Positions 1-10,510 of a DNA stretch of 64,000 nt are shown here, piece after piece. Source of the DNA: Panicum virgatum (Eukaryota > Streptophyta > Magnoliopsida > Poales > Poaceae); the NCBI RefSeq assembly GCF_016808335.1, contig NC_053146.1:12531015-12595014 (forward strand), read 5' to 3'. Position numbers and translations under genes: made by a program. The notes beneath the pieces are model-generated. The model was not told the DNA's origin, searched no databases, and saw nothing but the letters and a program-made list of their open reading frames with translations. The first letter of the stretch is position 1. Each line of letters begins with the position of its first letter.

Positions 1-960
1 CAACGCATTATATACCATGAGAAAATGATGGCAGCCATTGGATCGAATATGGATGGTCAGAAGTCGTTTGACTGTTTGGGCTGAAATGGGCCTTCTCATT
101 CTTTCTCAGCCAAATATTTTTTTTTTTCTTTTTTATTTTATTGGACCATTGTAAAGTAACATACAAAAATAATTATCTTATGCACACAAATATATTTTTT
201 ATATATAAAATATTTCATGTAAATTTTCTTGTACAAATTTCAGTAAATTTACAACTTATAAACTATTTTTAATAGTTTAAACAAATTTCTATGAGTTTAT
301 TGAAAGTAATTACATATTAAACTATATGTATCTCAAATAATATCCAAAAAATACCTCAAAATATATTTTAGGTATATTTGTTCTATTATAGCTCATATCG
401 TGAAAATAGATGAAAATTTCAAATGTTTAATAGAGATAAGTCAAACTTCTACTTGCAATCTTATTACAAATAATGATAATAATATTTAAAATTTCTCTCA
501 AAATTTTGTAAATTGTCATAGAATCATTTTATGAATGTATAATCCTGACATAAAAATTTTAAGTAAAGTTAATAAAGTATGGTCATATGTTGTTCACAAA
601 TTGATACATCACTCACATAGTTTCTAGTAGTTGAAGTTAAAGTTTGAGATTTGAACACCTCATAACATGATCGAACTCGTATGAAGCTCAATTTTGGACA
701 CCACCTTATCTTGAGCATAACATTGGAAAATATCAAGTTATATTAGCAAATATTATTCAAAGACATGTTTTTTCTATTCTCTATTAAGTTGGAAGAAAGC
801 ATGTCATACGGGAAAAAATTAAGACATAGCAATTAACATACAAACAAATGCCAATAAATAAAATGTCATAATTTTAGAAAAAATTAGAAAAAGAACAATC
901 AAATTTGGAGTTATTATGAGAGAGTAATACTAATTACAAAATTTAATTCTTGATTAAAAA
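1..960. other. AT-rich intergenic DNA, no gene seen
   Basis: This stretch is strongly AT-rich with many short homopolymers and stops in all frames. I find no long reading frame, tRNA fold or terminal repeat in it. It may be old decayed transposon or ordinary grass intergenic DNA. Confidence 0.6.
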
Positions 961-1049
961 GAAAAGAATGGATTGCTTTTCTACTCCTCGTTGTTGAACC
1001 ACGGTACCATGATATAATAATCTATCGTTATCAATATGATCACAAGCAA

Positions 1050-1110
1050 GGGCGCAACAAAGTGGTATGGCGCTCGATACTCAGCTCCAAGACCCAGGTT
1101 CAATTCTCTT
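1050..1110 (+). other. tRNA-related (SINE-like) A/B-box pair, tentative
   Basis: A segment resembling a pol III A box (around 1054-1068, containing AAGTGGTATGG) is followed about 35 bp later by GGTTCAATTC at 1097-1106, which is close to the B-box consensus GGTTCRANNC. The spacing fits a tRNA-derived SINE head. I cannot fold a full cloverleaf and see no clear tail, so a functional tRNA gene is not claimed. Confidence 0.25.
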
Positions 1111-1165
1111 CTTTGCCTCTTTTCATTTTTAGCTCCAAAATATGAGGAGTTGCACCTCAGATGGG

Positions 1166-1362
1166 CTTGGAGCATGCCAACAGGGAGAGATGAGGCCCAA
1201 AGGGAAAAAACAAGCTGGGCTTGGCGCATGCCAACAGGGAGAGATGAGGCCCAAAAGCATGCCAACAGGGAGAGATGAGGCCCAAAGGGAAAAAACAAGC
1301 TGGGCTTGGCGCATGCCAACAGGGAGAGATGAGGCCCAAAGGGAAAAAACGAGCTTGGCCTA
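1166..1362 (+). repeat. Four-copy minisatellite
   Basis: The block starting GCATGCCAACAGGGAGAGAT and ending GAGGCCCAAA recurs four times. Three copies are followed by a GGGAAAAAAC-AGCT spacer, giving a unit of about 54 bp, and one copy lacks the spacer, giving a unit of about 34 bp. The open frames across it on both strands are a by-product of the repeat and do not look like genes. Confidence 0.85.
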
Positions 1363-1689
1363 GAGACAAGGGAAAAATAAGCTGAGCTTTTTTTTATTTT
1401 TACTACCAGCTGGCCCAATAAAATATTGAGATGTGTTAGAATGGTTTTTTCATGACAAAAATAAAGGTAGATTTTCCTATGCTATAGAAATTCATAAAAA
1501 AACTAAAGAAATCTGAATAAGTTTGTACAAAACATTATGTAGCAACTTGGATGCATAGTGAACTTAGTATCTTACTCTAATTTGTGCGTTTATGTTAAAA
1601 CTATACCGTATTTTTCTTTATCACCATTATGTTTTGAGCACCATATCAAATCCGTGATGATTTCTATTTTCATTCTATGACGTTTTCAG

Positions 1690-1846
1690 AGGTTTGTCAT
1701 GGAAACTAAGCCCAAATTAGAGCCCATATGGGCCTTTTGCAAATCTGTGACGAAAATTCATAAATCGTCATAGATCCTGCCTGTTTATGACGGTTTTCAT
1801 AAACGTCACCAAAAATTCATCATGGATTAAAGGATTTCTTGTAGTG
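1690..1846. mobile_element. CACTA transposon 3' terminal region (fragment)
   Basis: The segment ends in TTTCTTGTAGTG at 1835-1846, the reverse complement of the CACTA terminus CACTACAAGAAA. Inside it are subterminal repeats built on TGACG/CGTCA and TTCATAAA (for example 1784-1809). The partner 5' end with CACTAC was not found to the left, so this is a terminal fragment or a decayed element. Confidence 0.6.
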
Positions 1847-1954
1847 ACAAGATTGTGCGATTGAGATGTATTCATATGATTTTTTTGTGATTGTGATTGT
1901 GGGATGTATTCATGTGAGATGCATGTGGTGCTGTTTGATTGAGAAAATGAGACC

Positions 1955-2157
1955 GACTGGGGAGTACCAGCGCAGCGTGGGCAGCAGTTTAGTACCGACT
2001 GGAGGTACCAGCCGGTACTAACTGCGCCATTTAGTACCGGGCGCAACGTCCGGTACTAAATTGCTGGCAGGTTAGTACCGCCTCGGTTGTACCGGGTGGG
2101 AAACCGTTACTAACCGGGGGTTCCCGTCCGGTACTAATACGAGAATTTCTAGCAGTG
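1955..2157. mobile_element. Second CACTA-like 3' end, TTAGTACCGG family
   Basis: At least six direct and inverted copies of TTAGTACCG / CGGTACTAA fill 1985-2140, and the segment ends with TTTCTAGCAGTG at 2146-2157, a variant of the CACTA terminus. This subterminal repeat is typical of a grass CACTA family. It lies about 110 bp after an unrelated CACTA end in the same orientation. No transposase is present. Confidence 0.6.
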
Positions 2158-2273
2158 TTTGTGACACAAGCTTTGCAACAAGAAGCTGGAAGTACCAAGA
2201 ATCAGATGTTGCTGCCCTCTTGGAGTGTCGGTAGACAGTATTTTCCGTGTTCTGTGTTATGGAGTTCGTGTTC

Positions 2274-4130
2274 TTGATGGAAGTGAGGAGTGGCAGATCC
2301 TATTTCTTTGAACCAGAAACGAAGTTTGGTTGACAAGTTAATTAAGTTCAAATTGTAATAAAAAATAAAACAAGTTATGTGAGTTATTTTCAAAAATGAT
2401 CTTATTACTAGTTTTCCCAATGCGCAATGCAAGTTTTTTTTAGCAGATGATTCAGTAGTTCGTTGCGGTCAATTTATCAACTTACTTGCCCTCACAATGG
2501 CAATTTATCCTATGTCCACATTTTGTGCTGACTGCTAAGAGTTTGTGGGTAATGTGACTGCTAAGAACTAAGTTCTGAGTGACAAATTGTAATTGGCAGT
2601 CGGTGAGAACAACTTGGCCTTATGGGTTGCAACGATTAAGGCTATGGTTTAGAGATACGAAAAATATCTTGCTTAGAGGCATTACTGTGAGAAATCGGAT
2701 AAGCCAAGTGCCAAGGCCAGTGATGCTTTCATTCTCCTGGGACGAACCTCCTGCTGGCAACTTTCTCTTGAAGTTAGTTTTAAGAAAACAAGCAAGGGAG
2801 CTTGTTTGATGCAGAGGGGAAGCCGTCAACGATAAACACCCAACATCAACAGCGTACAGGCCACACTGTTCGTGCCTTTTTTTTTCATGGAAGCTTAATG
2901 AGTAAACTTGCAAGAGCAAAGGGGGAAACAGGAATGAACAGACAAGAAACCAACTAATAACCAAGGCAGAAACTAACAATAACGGTTATGTTTATACTGA
3001 TATACTTAGCAGACTAATCAAATTTCGACTTCCTTTTTAACACAAAACAATTGCCTAATAAATTCATAATGGACACAACAGAATGGACCTGGCAACCAAT
3101 GTTATCATTCCTCTGGAATGACTGGACACGAAATGCATGCAGAAGCTAGCAAAAATGAACTGACACAATGCTAAGGCTAGATAGCTCCGTTGAGTCTATG
3201 CATATATGTGCATTTGACACTTCCATCAATACATCATAACGTTGCTTGCCTGTATCAGGCGTCCATTTCCATCACAAAGGTAGAAGCCTGGCACCCAATT
3301 AGCTTGATCATAGGCTTGTCATGTGGTAGCAATATGGACTTAATTATATGTTTTGAGAAGCTGGAGGAAGCCAAATAAGTTCACCACTGTTTCCTACACC
3401 CCGGTGCAAGCACCAGTTGCCTAAGTGATGGCATCACAACAGCAAATAAGGTAAGATAGGTTGCCTTCTCCTGGTTCGGGAATCGAGACACTAGCATCTG
3501 CATAGCAGGGAGGGTGATACACTAGCATTCGGATGATAGAGGAGGACCCAACTGTGGCAGCTCGCTATGGCAAGGGAGGTGCGCGCCGCATCTTGATTTT
3601 GCTGAAAATTCTCTCAGGTGTTCCCTTTCCTTACCTCATCATTATCCTACACCTATGGAATCCTTTGCTGGTTCATGGCGAGTGATATGGTGTGACTTAC
3701 TAATCGAACCCGGCATCCTTGTTGTCGAATAGCCTGATCTGGTTGGCAACACCATCAAACTTGTGAAATGTATTCATGAATAACTTTTCCAACTTTGATA
3801 AGTACACAATTGATTAATTCCTACATGCCAAATGATGTCGTAGGAGCAGCAGGTAGGAAAGCCTTGTTGCCTTGAAGGTTCATCAACTGCTCTATGACAT
3901 TAGCAAGCAACTAGGAATGAGACGGCATCCAGAATGCCGATCCAATTTCGGTTGGTTTTTAACCGTCCGATCGTCACCAAGCAGCCCAGATCAAGGTGCA
4001 GAAAAGTTGGCCTGGTGTAATTTTATAGAAACCATTGAGTAAGCCATCGAGTAAGATCGCTGGCGCTGGCACGACGCGGAAGAGGGATTCCGGTGTTCCA
4101 CTGTTGGAAGGTCGCTCATTTTGCTTTGCT
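2274..4130. repeat. Tandem segmental duplication, copy 1
   Basis: This segment and 4131-7560 are diverged copies of one sequence in the same order. Landmarks: GGCAGATCCTATTTCTTTGA (2292 and 4144), the TTCTGAGTGACAAATTGTAA block (2573 and 4810), ATAAACACCCAACATCAACA (2832 and 4902), the AAATTTCGACTTCC block (3020 and 5138), GGAGGAAGCCAAATAAGTTC (3362 and 6791) and CCGTCCGATCGTCACCAAGC (3963 and 7383). No intact gene is seen inside. The end matches the region upstream of the ankyrin pseudo-exon in copy 2. Confidence 0.75.
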
Positions 4131-5383
4131 GGAAGTGAGTAGGGGCAGATCCTATTTCTTTGAGTTTGGTTGACAAGTTAATTAGTACCTAAAACTAAAT
4201 TGATTTTTCATCAAATTTTGCTTGATAGTTCAAATTGTAATAAAAAAACAAGTTATGTGATCTATTTCCGAAATGATCTTATTACTATTTTTCCCAATGC
4301 ACAATGCAAAGTTTTTTTCTGGCTGATGATTCAGTAGTTCGTTGCGGTTAATTTATCAACTTAATTACTTGTCCTCACAATGGCAAGTTTCTTTAGCAGC
4401 AAACCTATGTCCACATTTTGTGCTGACAGCTAAGAGTTTGTGGGTAATGTGACAATTGATAGTAGACCCGTCACTTAGCCACTAAATGATCTTAATAATC
4501 ATATTATTATTCGTGTGTCATGTGCCATGGCATTCATCATATCAGTACAATTAAGCGTCGAGACGTTAGACTGCAACCACACAACTAGATAATACAACTT
4601 CGGAACTTGGTCGCCATGACATGTACCGTGACATGAGATTGATTAATTACCAACACTAGAGGGATGGAAGAAGCAGAACTGTTGGGTTGTGGGTGTGTAT
4701 GTGGTTTGTGGGGGTAGAAGAAGCGTAACATTTGTTTATGCTTTTTTGGAAACCTTTCCTTCTCTGCTAGACGCAGGACAGCATGCCAGGTGACACTATT
4801 ACAAGAACTAGTTCTGAGTGACAAATTGTAATGGGCACTTGGGCAGTCGGTGAGCAAAAACTTGGCCTTATGGGTTGCAACCATTAAGGCTATGGTTTAG
4901 AGATAAACACCCAACATCAACAGCATACAGGCCACACAGTTCGTGCCCTTTTTTCAGTGAAGCTTAATGAGTAAACTTGCAAGAGCAAAGGGGGGAAAAG
5001 GAATAAACAGGCAAGAAACCAATTAACCAATGCTGAAATATGTTGTTTTCCTCCGCTTCCTTTTCCTGAGAATTATTTGTCTGCCAACAATAACGGTTAT
5101 GTTTATACTTTATACTGATATACTTAGTAGACTAACCAAATTTCGACTTCCTTTTTAACACAAAACAATTGCCTAAATTCACAATGGAGGCAACAGAATG
5201 GGCCTGGCAACCAATGTTATCATTCCTGTGGAATGACTGCACACGGAATGCATGCAGATGCTAGCAAAAATGAACTGACACAATGAGTCTATGCATAGAT
5301 GTGACACTTCTATAAATACATCATAACTTTGCTTCCCTTCATCAGGTGTCCGTTTTCATCACAAAGGTAAAAGTCCAGCACCC

Positions 5384-5399
5384 GATTAGCTTGATCATA
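5384..5399. repeat. 16-bp target site duplication, left
   Basis: GATTAGCTTGATCATA, repeated exactly at 6742-6757, flanks the LINE-like insertion. The paralogous unoccupied site is present at about 3298-3313 in duplication copy 1, with a one-base difference (AATTAGC), so the pre-insertion state can be read in the same window. Confidence 0.9.
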
Positions 5400-6741
5400 T
5401 GCCCCCCCCCCCCCCTCGCTCTCCTGGCGACTCGGGGGGCCACCCATCGCGTCGCCGCCCGCACCCCTCCAGGCCGCCTCCGGCGACCGTTCGGGCGGCG
5501 GCGGCGGCCTGCGGCTGAGCCGAAGCCGGCTCTGCTCGCCACCCCGTCCCCTTCTTTCTTCCCCCCACCTTCCTTCCCCCGACCTCCAAACCTTGACATG
5601 GTTGCCCACCGCCGGCTGCCGGGGCAAGATCCGGCCTCCTCCTCGCCGGATCCGGGGTCCTTGTGGCCGGATCTGGCCGTTCCCGGCCGGGATCACCGTC
5701 CTCCCGTCTGGCCTGCCCTGCTTCTCGTTGTTGGCGGCTGCGGGTGGCCGTGGGGCGCGGCGGGGCTGCTGTGCTCTACGGCGGTGGGGGCGCGATTGTG
5801 CCGACGCTCGCCCCGCTGGTGGCCGCGCGTGCTTGGTCGTGCTGCTGCGCTCGCCGACAGTGGGGGCGCATTCGGGCCGGCGGTCGCCCCTCGGGTGTGT
5901 GGCTGTGTTGCCGCGCTTGCCGGTGGTGGGTGCGTGGTCGTGGCTGATGCGCTCGTCCTGCGGTGGTTCCGGTGGTGGGCTTGCCCATCGCTCGCGGGCT
6001 TGGGTGCTGCGTGCGGCCGTCCTTCGGTGGGTGCCGGCCGGCGGGCTCGCCGCGGCGTCCCTTGGCCTTTGGATCCGGTGAGGGAACGGGGCAGAGGCGA
6101 AAGCCTTGGTCTGCTTGCGGACCAATGACGGCGACGCCTACGGGCGCCGTTTACCTTCTTGAAGGTGTCATTTTTTTGCCCCTCTTCCCTCTTCTCCGGC
6201 GAGCTTTCCGGGTGAAAACCTTGACCTTCTTGGTCGGACAACGGCGGCGCCTGTGGCGTCGCTCCCTTGTTGGAGACGTCGTCTTGGAAGCTCTTCTGGT
6301 GGTGGTTGTCTGCTCTCTTCGGAGAGCTTCCGCTTCTGCGCCTGCCTTCGCTTGTTTCGACTGCATCGTCCGGGTTGCCTTGGTCGTCGGTTTATATTCG
6401 CGGGCGGATGCTTTGCCGCCGTTCTGCTCTGGCGGATGCTTTGCGCCGTCGTCGTGCTGTTGATCGCTTTGGGCGGATGCTTTGCCGCCTTGTTGGGTCA
6501 GGTGGATGCTTTGCCACCTTTGTCGTGTTGTCGACCTTTGCATCCTTGGCGTTGTAGTATCTTTTAGTATGTCCAGCTGTGGTTGTGTCTAGATTTGTGG
6601 GTCGCATGTGTCTTTCCCCGTTTTTCTTGCTTTACTTGTTGTACGGGTTGCCCGCCTTAATAGCCTCTGCCTATTAAGGTTTGTATTGGTCGTATTGCTT
6701 TTCTCTTAATGAAATATGTGCTCAGGCACGTTCACGAAAAA
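5400..6741 (+). mobile_element. Non-autonomous LINE-like retroposon
   Basis: The insertion is bounded by a 16-bp target duplication and ends in a short A run (6737-6741), both hallmarks of target-primed reverse transcription. It begins with about 13 C residues and a very GC-rich leader, as in plant L1 5' UTRs. It ends with an AT-richer 3' UTR-like tail containing TTAATGAAATATGTGCTCAG. No endonuclease or reverse transcriptase domain is recognisable, so it is either an internally deleted L1 (5' UTR joined to 3' UTR) or a non-autonomous derivative. The open frames of up to 260 codons are low-complexity Arg/Pro/Ala artefacts of GC content. Four hairpin repeats lie at 6403-6518. Confidence 0.75.
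6403..6518 (+). repeat. Four tandem short hairpins in the LINE-like RNA
   Basis: Units at 6403-6420, 6431-6447, 6472-6489 and 6501-6518 share the loop ATGCTTTG closed by a 4-5 bp stem. The stems are GGCGG/CCGCC, GGCG/CGCC, GGCGG/CCGCC and GGTGG/CCACC. The last copy changes both sides of one base pair, so pairing is kept. Function is unknown. Confidence 0.7.
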
Positions 6742-6757
6742 GATTAGCTTGATCATA
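6742..6757. repeat. 16-bp target site duplication, right
   Basis: Exact repeat of 5384-5399, directly after the A-rich tail of the LINE-like insertion. Confidence 0.9.
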
Positions 6758-7599
6758 GGTTTGCCATGCATGTGTATGTTTTGAGAAGGTGGAGGAAGCC
6801 AAATAAGTTCAGCATTGTTTCCTACACCTCGGTGCAAGCACCCGTTGGCTATGTGATGTCATCACAATATCAAATAAGGTAGGATGGGTTGACACAAGCA
6901 TCTGGATAACAGGGGAGGTCAGAAACTAGCATCTGGATGATAGAGGAGGTACTAACTGTTTTGCTAGCCACAGCCAGAGGCAGAGTGCATCGGTATGGCA
7001 AGGGAGGTGTGTCATTCCTTGATTTTGCTGGAAAATGTCTCCGTGTTTTGCTTTCCATATCAGTATCCAACAATTGCAGCTCGATCCTTTACTGGTTCAT
7101 GGCCCGAGTGATGTGACTTACTCACTGAGCCCGAATCGCCAGCCTAAGAGTTGTCGAATCGCCTAATCTGGTCAGTGACATCATGAAACGTGAATGTATT
7201 CATGAATAACTCTTCCAATTTTGATAAGTACATCATTGATTCTTAATACATACCAAATGATGTTGTCAGAGCAGCAATTAGAAAAGCCAGGTTGCCTTTA
7301 AGGTTCAACAACTACTGAATTTTGTTTTAGAAACTAATAGGAATGAGACCAAAAGGCCGATCCGATTTCGGGTGGCTTCTTAGCCGTCCGATCGTCACCA
7401 AGCGGCCACAGATAAGGGGAAGAGAACACGCAGCCGGCGACGTGGTGCGGTGGTGCCGCCGCCGCTTCCGGCCTGCCACCGAAAGATCGCTGGCGCGGGC
7501 GCGGGCGCTGGCACGGCGTGCGGAAGAGGAATTCCGGCTTTCCCTGGCGGAAGGTCGCTCAGTGTTGGGGACAACCTGCGACTGCGAGCTTGTACAACG

Positions 7600-7830
7600 A
7601 GTTGAACCCAGTCCCCAGCTCAATTACGCCGGCCTCCAGGAGGACCAGGAGCACCTGCGCGCACTTGAGCTCGCCGTACCCGCACGCCGAGTGCAGGCCT
7701 CGCCGGCCCTCCGAGTCGGCGTCGTCAGCATGGCCCGCAGTAGCGTGTTCATCGCCTCGCTGGACGGCGACGGCGAGGTGCCCGTCCTGACGACCTCACT
7801 CACCTACCTGGAGAGTGCAGGGCCTAGCCT
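7600..7830 (-). pseudogene. Ankyrin-repeat (AKR2-like) exon fragment
   Basis: On the minus strand, the translation of about 7717-7640 reads DSEGRRG followed by [17 protein letters not shown]. This is an ankyrin repeat closely resembling the first repeat of plant AKR2, the cytosolic chaperone for chloroplast and peroxisome outer-membrane proteins. Upstream codons (around 7730-7790) keep a weak match to the preceding helix. The repeat is followed by a duplicated leucine stretch (LLVLLEAG instead of LLEAG). After that the frame degrades and ends in a stop near 7562. No start codon, acidic C-terminal half or second clean repeat is found. This is a single-exon relic. The plus-strand 187-codon frame over it is a shadow. 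Assignment to AKR2 is from memory of the family. Confidence 0.55.
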
Positions 7831-7909
7831 CACAAACAAGTTGCAATGCTGCCGACGCGCACCATCTGTTGGGCACGAAATAAACGAAACATGGGCAGAC
7901 AATTAAGGA

Positions 7910-8880
7910 TTTGTCCGTAAAGTTTTGCAATCTGAAACTGCAAAGAAACCATCTGTTGCTGCCATTTTGAAATCTCTTGACTAACTGTATTCAACTTGAT
8001 CAGGAACACCGCAAAACTGCTAAGGTTCACCGTTACAGCATGTAAAAACAGTTTAAAATAAGGTAATGGAAACACAAAAGAAAGTTAATGAGCGGATTGG
8101 CCATAAACATGGAGAAGGAAGTCTATACGCATGAGAAAAGAGTATCTTGCAATTCTGAAACTTCCAAAACCAAAGGTTGTTCTGCCGGTGGTCGAAGCTA
8201 TCATTCTCCTTCAGTCAAAACTTGTGAACCGTCATTTTAACTTGATGTGCATAAATAACCTTGCATAATTTGTCATTTACCACACACCGCATATATGGCA
8301 CATTGTCCTGGCACACAAAATCGCCAACATTTATCATGCCATTGTTGTCTCTTGCACTTGGACTGCAATGCACGCTAAGTCACTTTCACTACATCCCTCA
8401 TTCCCTCTGCATGCTCATCGATGAACAAATGCATGCCCTGGGCTGCGAACACGTCGAGTTCTCATTTTCCACTTCTCACCAAGTGCTCATTTCCAACAAA
8501 AAAAAAACTACAGGTGTGATTTTAAAGAAGTTGGAGGAAATCAAATGGGCACAAAATGTAATGCGATTTGTGAGAAACTGGAGGGAAGCAAATGGAAAGC
8601 CCAACAGTCATGGATGGTACCGTGGACAAAGAGGAAAGGAGCAACAGAGAACATCGGCATAGAAGGAAGGTTGTGATGAGGTCGTGCGTCGGTGCGTATC
8701 AATCCGGTCACAGCATTGCCTTCAGAAAGTGGGACCATGCATGTAGGACTATGCAGTCAGTGCTAACCTACTTGTCAGACTCTAAATAAAATTAGACTTC
8801 TTATCATATAATATGCCAATATATTGTATGTCTGGAAAGCGGACACAAATTAAAAGATCTTTGACACTATATCAGTTCAC
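7910..8880. other. Intergenic DNA with diverged repeat fragments
   Basis: No gene is recognised. The fragment GTTGGAGGAAATCAAATG (8530) recurs in altered form at 9196 and resembles the GGAGGAAGCC block of the upstream duplication, so this region is probably made of further diverged pieces of it. The 133-codon plus-strand frame at 8261-8662 matches no family I know. Confidence 0.5.
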
Positions 8881-8945
8881 TTCAAATGAATGAGTTGAAT
8901 AATAATTCACACGAAATGCATGTGCATACACCAGAATGGCAAAAA

Positions 8946-9012
8946 AAAGGGGGGGGGGGGGGGGGGGAAGAAACGATGCATGCAAGCTCTGTTTCTATCG
9001 AATGTAAGTGTG

Positions 9013-9080
<68 letters not shown>
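8946..9080. repeat. Poly(G) run plus compound (TG)n/(TA)n microsatellite
   Basis: A run of about 18 G follows an A tract at 8949-8967. A (TG)n tract at 9007-9020 leads into about 28 TA dinucleotides up to about 9080. The open frames here encode only YI/IY repeats and are artefacts. Confidence 0.9.
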
Positions 9081-9083
<3 letters not shown>

Positions 9084-9423
9084 ATTACAGGCTTTAACCA
9101 ATACATACACCATTATTTGCCATGTTCACCAAGTGCCCATTTCCACTTCATAGCTGTACTTGTCAGTACACAAAATGTCTTATGATTATAAGAAATTGGA
9201 GGAGATCAAATGCGAAGCGTAATGATCATTTAGGCTTTTACGCTACGCAATGGTATTCTGGACGCGGTTGGAAGATGAAAAACGGACATCCGCAAAGCAG
9301 GAACCATGGTAACCAATGTGACAGGGAGTTAGCAACCAATCATTGCAGAGAGAAGGCGGCAATAACCGAGATCACCCGATCAATTATGAGAGAATGTAGC
9401 AATCAACCAGATCATTCTGAAGG

Positions 9424-9672
9424 ATCAGTTTATGAAGCATGTCCTACTGTGCTTGAACAGTGCAATGTTTGAATGCGATATTTGAAGTTTAAAACGTACA
9501 TTGCCTAATATATGCATGGTTTACTATGACTGGAAATAGTGGGTCCAGTAGTTTATGAAGCATGTCCTGCTGTGCTTGAACGGTGCAATGTTTGAATGCA
9601 ATATTTGAAGTTTAAAACGTACATTGCCTAATATATGCATGATTTACTATGACTGAAAATAGTGGGTCCAGG
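9424..9672. repeat. Tandem duplication of about 124 bp
   Basis: The block with TTTATGAAGCATGTCCT (9429), GCAATGTTTGAATGC (9462) and AGTGGGTCCAG (9538) is repeated at 9551, 9586 and 9661 with only a few changes. It is noncoding. Confidence 0.85.
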
Positions 9673-9780
9673 TATTCAGAATCGCAGATGGGGAGCATTG
9701 TTATAAATTCTTTCACTTGTATTTTCTTGTGCACAAGAATACCTCAAGATGTACAACCACATGCAGTATCCAGAGACCTG

Positions 9781-9900
9781 TATTCTGAAAGGAGCATCAG
9801 TGTAAATGGAAGCTCAGTATTCTGAAAGGAGCATCAAAGTGTAAATGGAAGCTCTCAGTATTCTGAAAGGAGCATCAGAGTGTAAATAGAAGCTCTGTAT
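9781..9900. repeat. Three-copy minisatellite, 37-41 bp units
   Basis: Three units contain CTGAAAGGAGCATCA, then GTGTAAAT and GGAAGCTC, with small indels between them. It lies about 600 bp downstream of the bZIP stop codon and has no coding role that I can see. Confidence 0.8.
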
Positions 9901-9904
9901 TTTG

Positions 9905-10510
9905 GGCATCAACCACGTTGACAGCTCGCCTATCACATTGCACTCTTCGGCGTCTATGGTGACTGTGACAGTCACAGGCTTTGGAAGCAAATCTGGCTTT
10001 CCAAACATTGCTAGCTACATTACAGGACTGTCCAATGATGCAACGCAATTATGAAGATATTCACCCCATCACCAAACAAATAAACCAGCAAACTTTCATT
10101 AACCGGTATAAAAATATCTCCCACAAAAGTGTAACCATCCAAACAACAAGGCAAGGCAGGGCTATCAAATGATATTTGCTCGCATTTCATCTAACCATCG
10201 ATCAGGCACCAAATTGGCCGGTTACATCCCTCATCAGGAGTTAGCAAACATAAAAACCTCTAGGCTCTCTAGGTTTTGTTACAATAGCTACATCAATAGG
10301 TTTACACAACACACCAAAACACAAATGCACACCGCGACGAGCCGTAAATAATACATGGCTGCAGTGGGGCGACTCTACATGGCCCCGGCGGGCTGTGAGG
10401 GCTAAAACAACAGCTTTGCTAAGAAAAAACACACCAATTGATGATGGGTGTTGCGGTTAGATAAGAAACACCTCATCTCATCTTTGTCACTTCCTCGTCA
10501 CTCCTGTCTC
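9905..10510. other. Downstream flank of the bZIP gene, probably containing its 3' UTR
   Basis: No separate gene is recognised. The segment directly left of 10511 should hold the 3' UTR of the minus-strand bZIP gene. I could not find a canonical AATAAA on that strand here, so the polyadenylation site is unplaced. Confidence 0.4.

Larger units (their letters stand above)
4131..7560. repeat. Tandem segmental duplication, copy 2 (interrupted)
   Basis: Second copy of the 2274-4130 segment, enlarged by the LINE-like insertion at 5400-6741. Without the insertion it is about 2.1 kb. Its right end runs on into the ankyrin pseudogene. Apart from that I see no coding potential; the open frames here contain several stops relative to one another and match no family I recognise. 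Confidence 0.7.

Noticed and set aside
1097..1106. A functional tRNA gene
   Set aside because: Only box-like motifs are present; acceptor and anticodon stems cannot be formed convincingly.
1166..1362. CRISPR-like spaced repeats
   Set aside because: Units are near-identical throughout including the spacers, the genome is eukaryotic, and no cas genes exist; it is a minisatellite.
5346..6128. Overlapping 260- and 271-codon frames on both strands
   Set aside because: They lie in the GC-rich leader of the LINE-like insertion, cross its left boundary and have low-complexity Pro/Arg/Ala composition.
7343..7906. A 187-codon plus-strand frame
   Set aside because: The opposite strand encodes the ankyrin motif; this frame shows no family resemblance.
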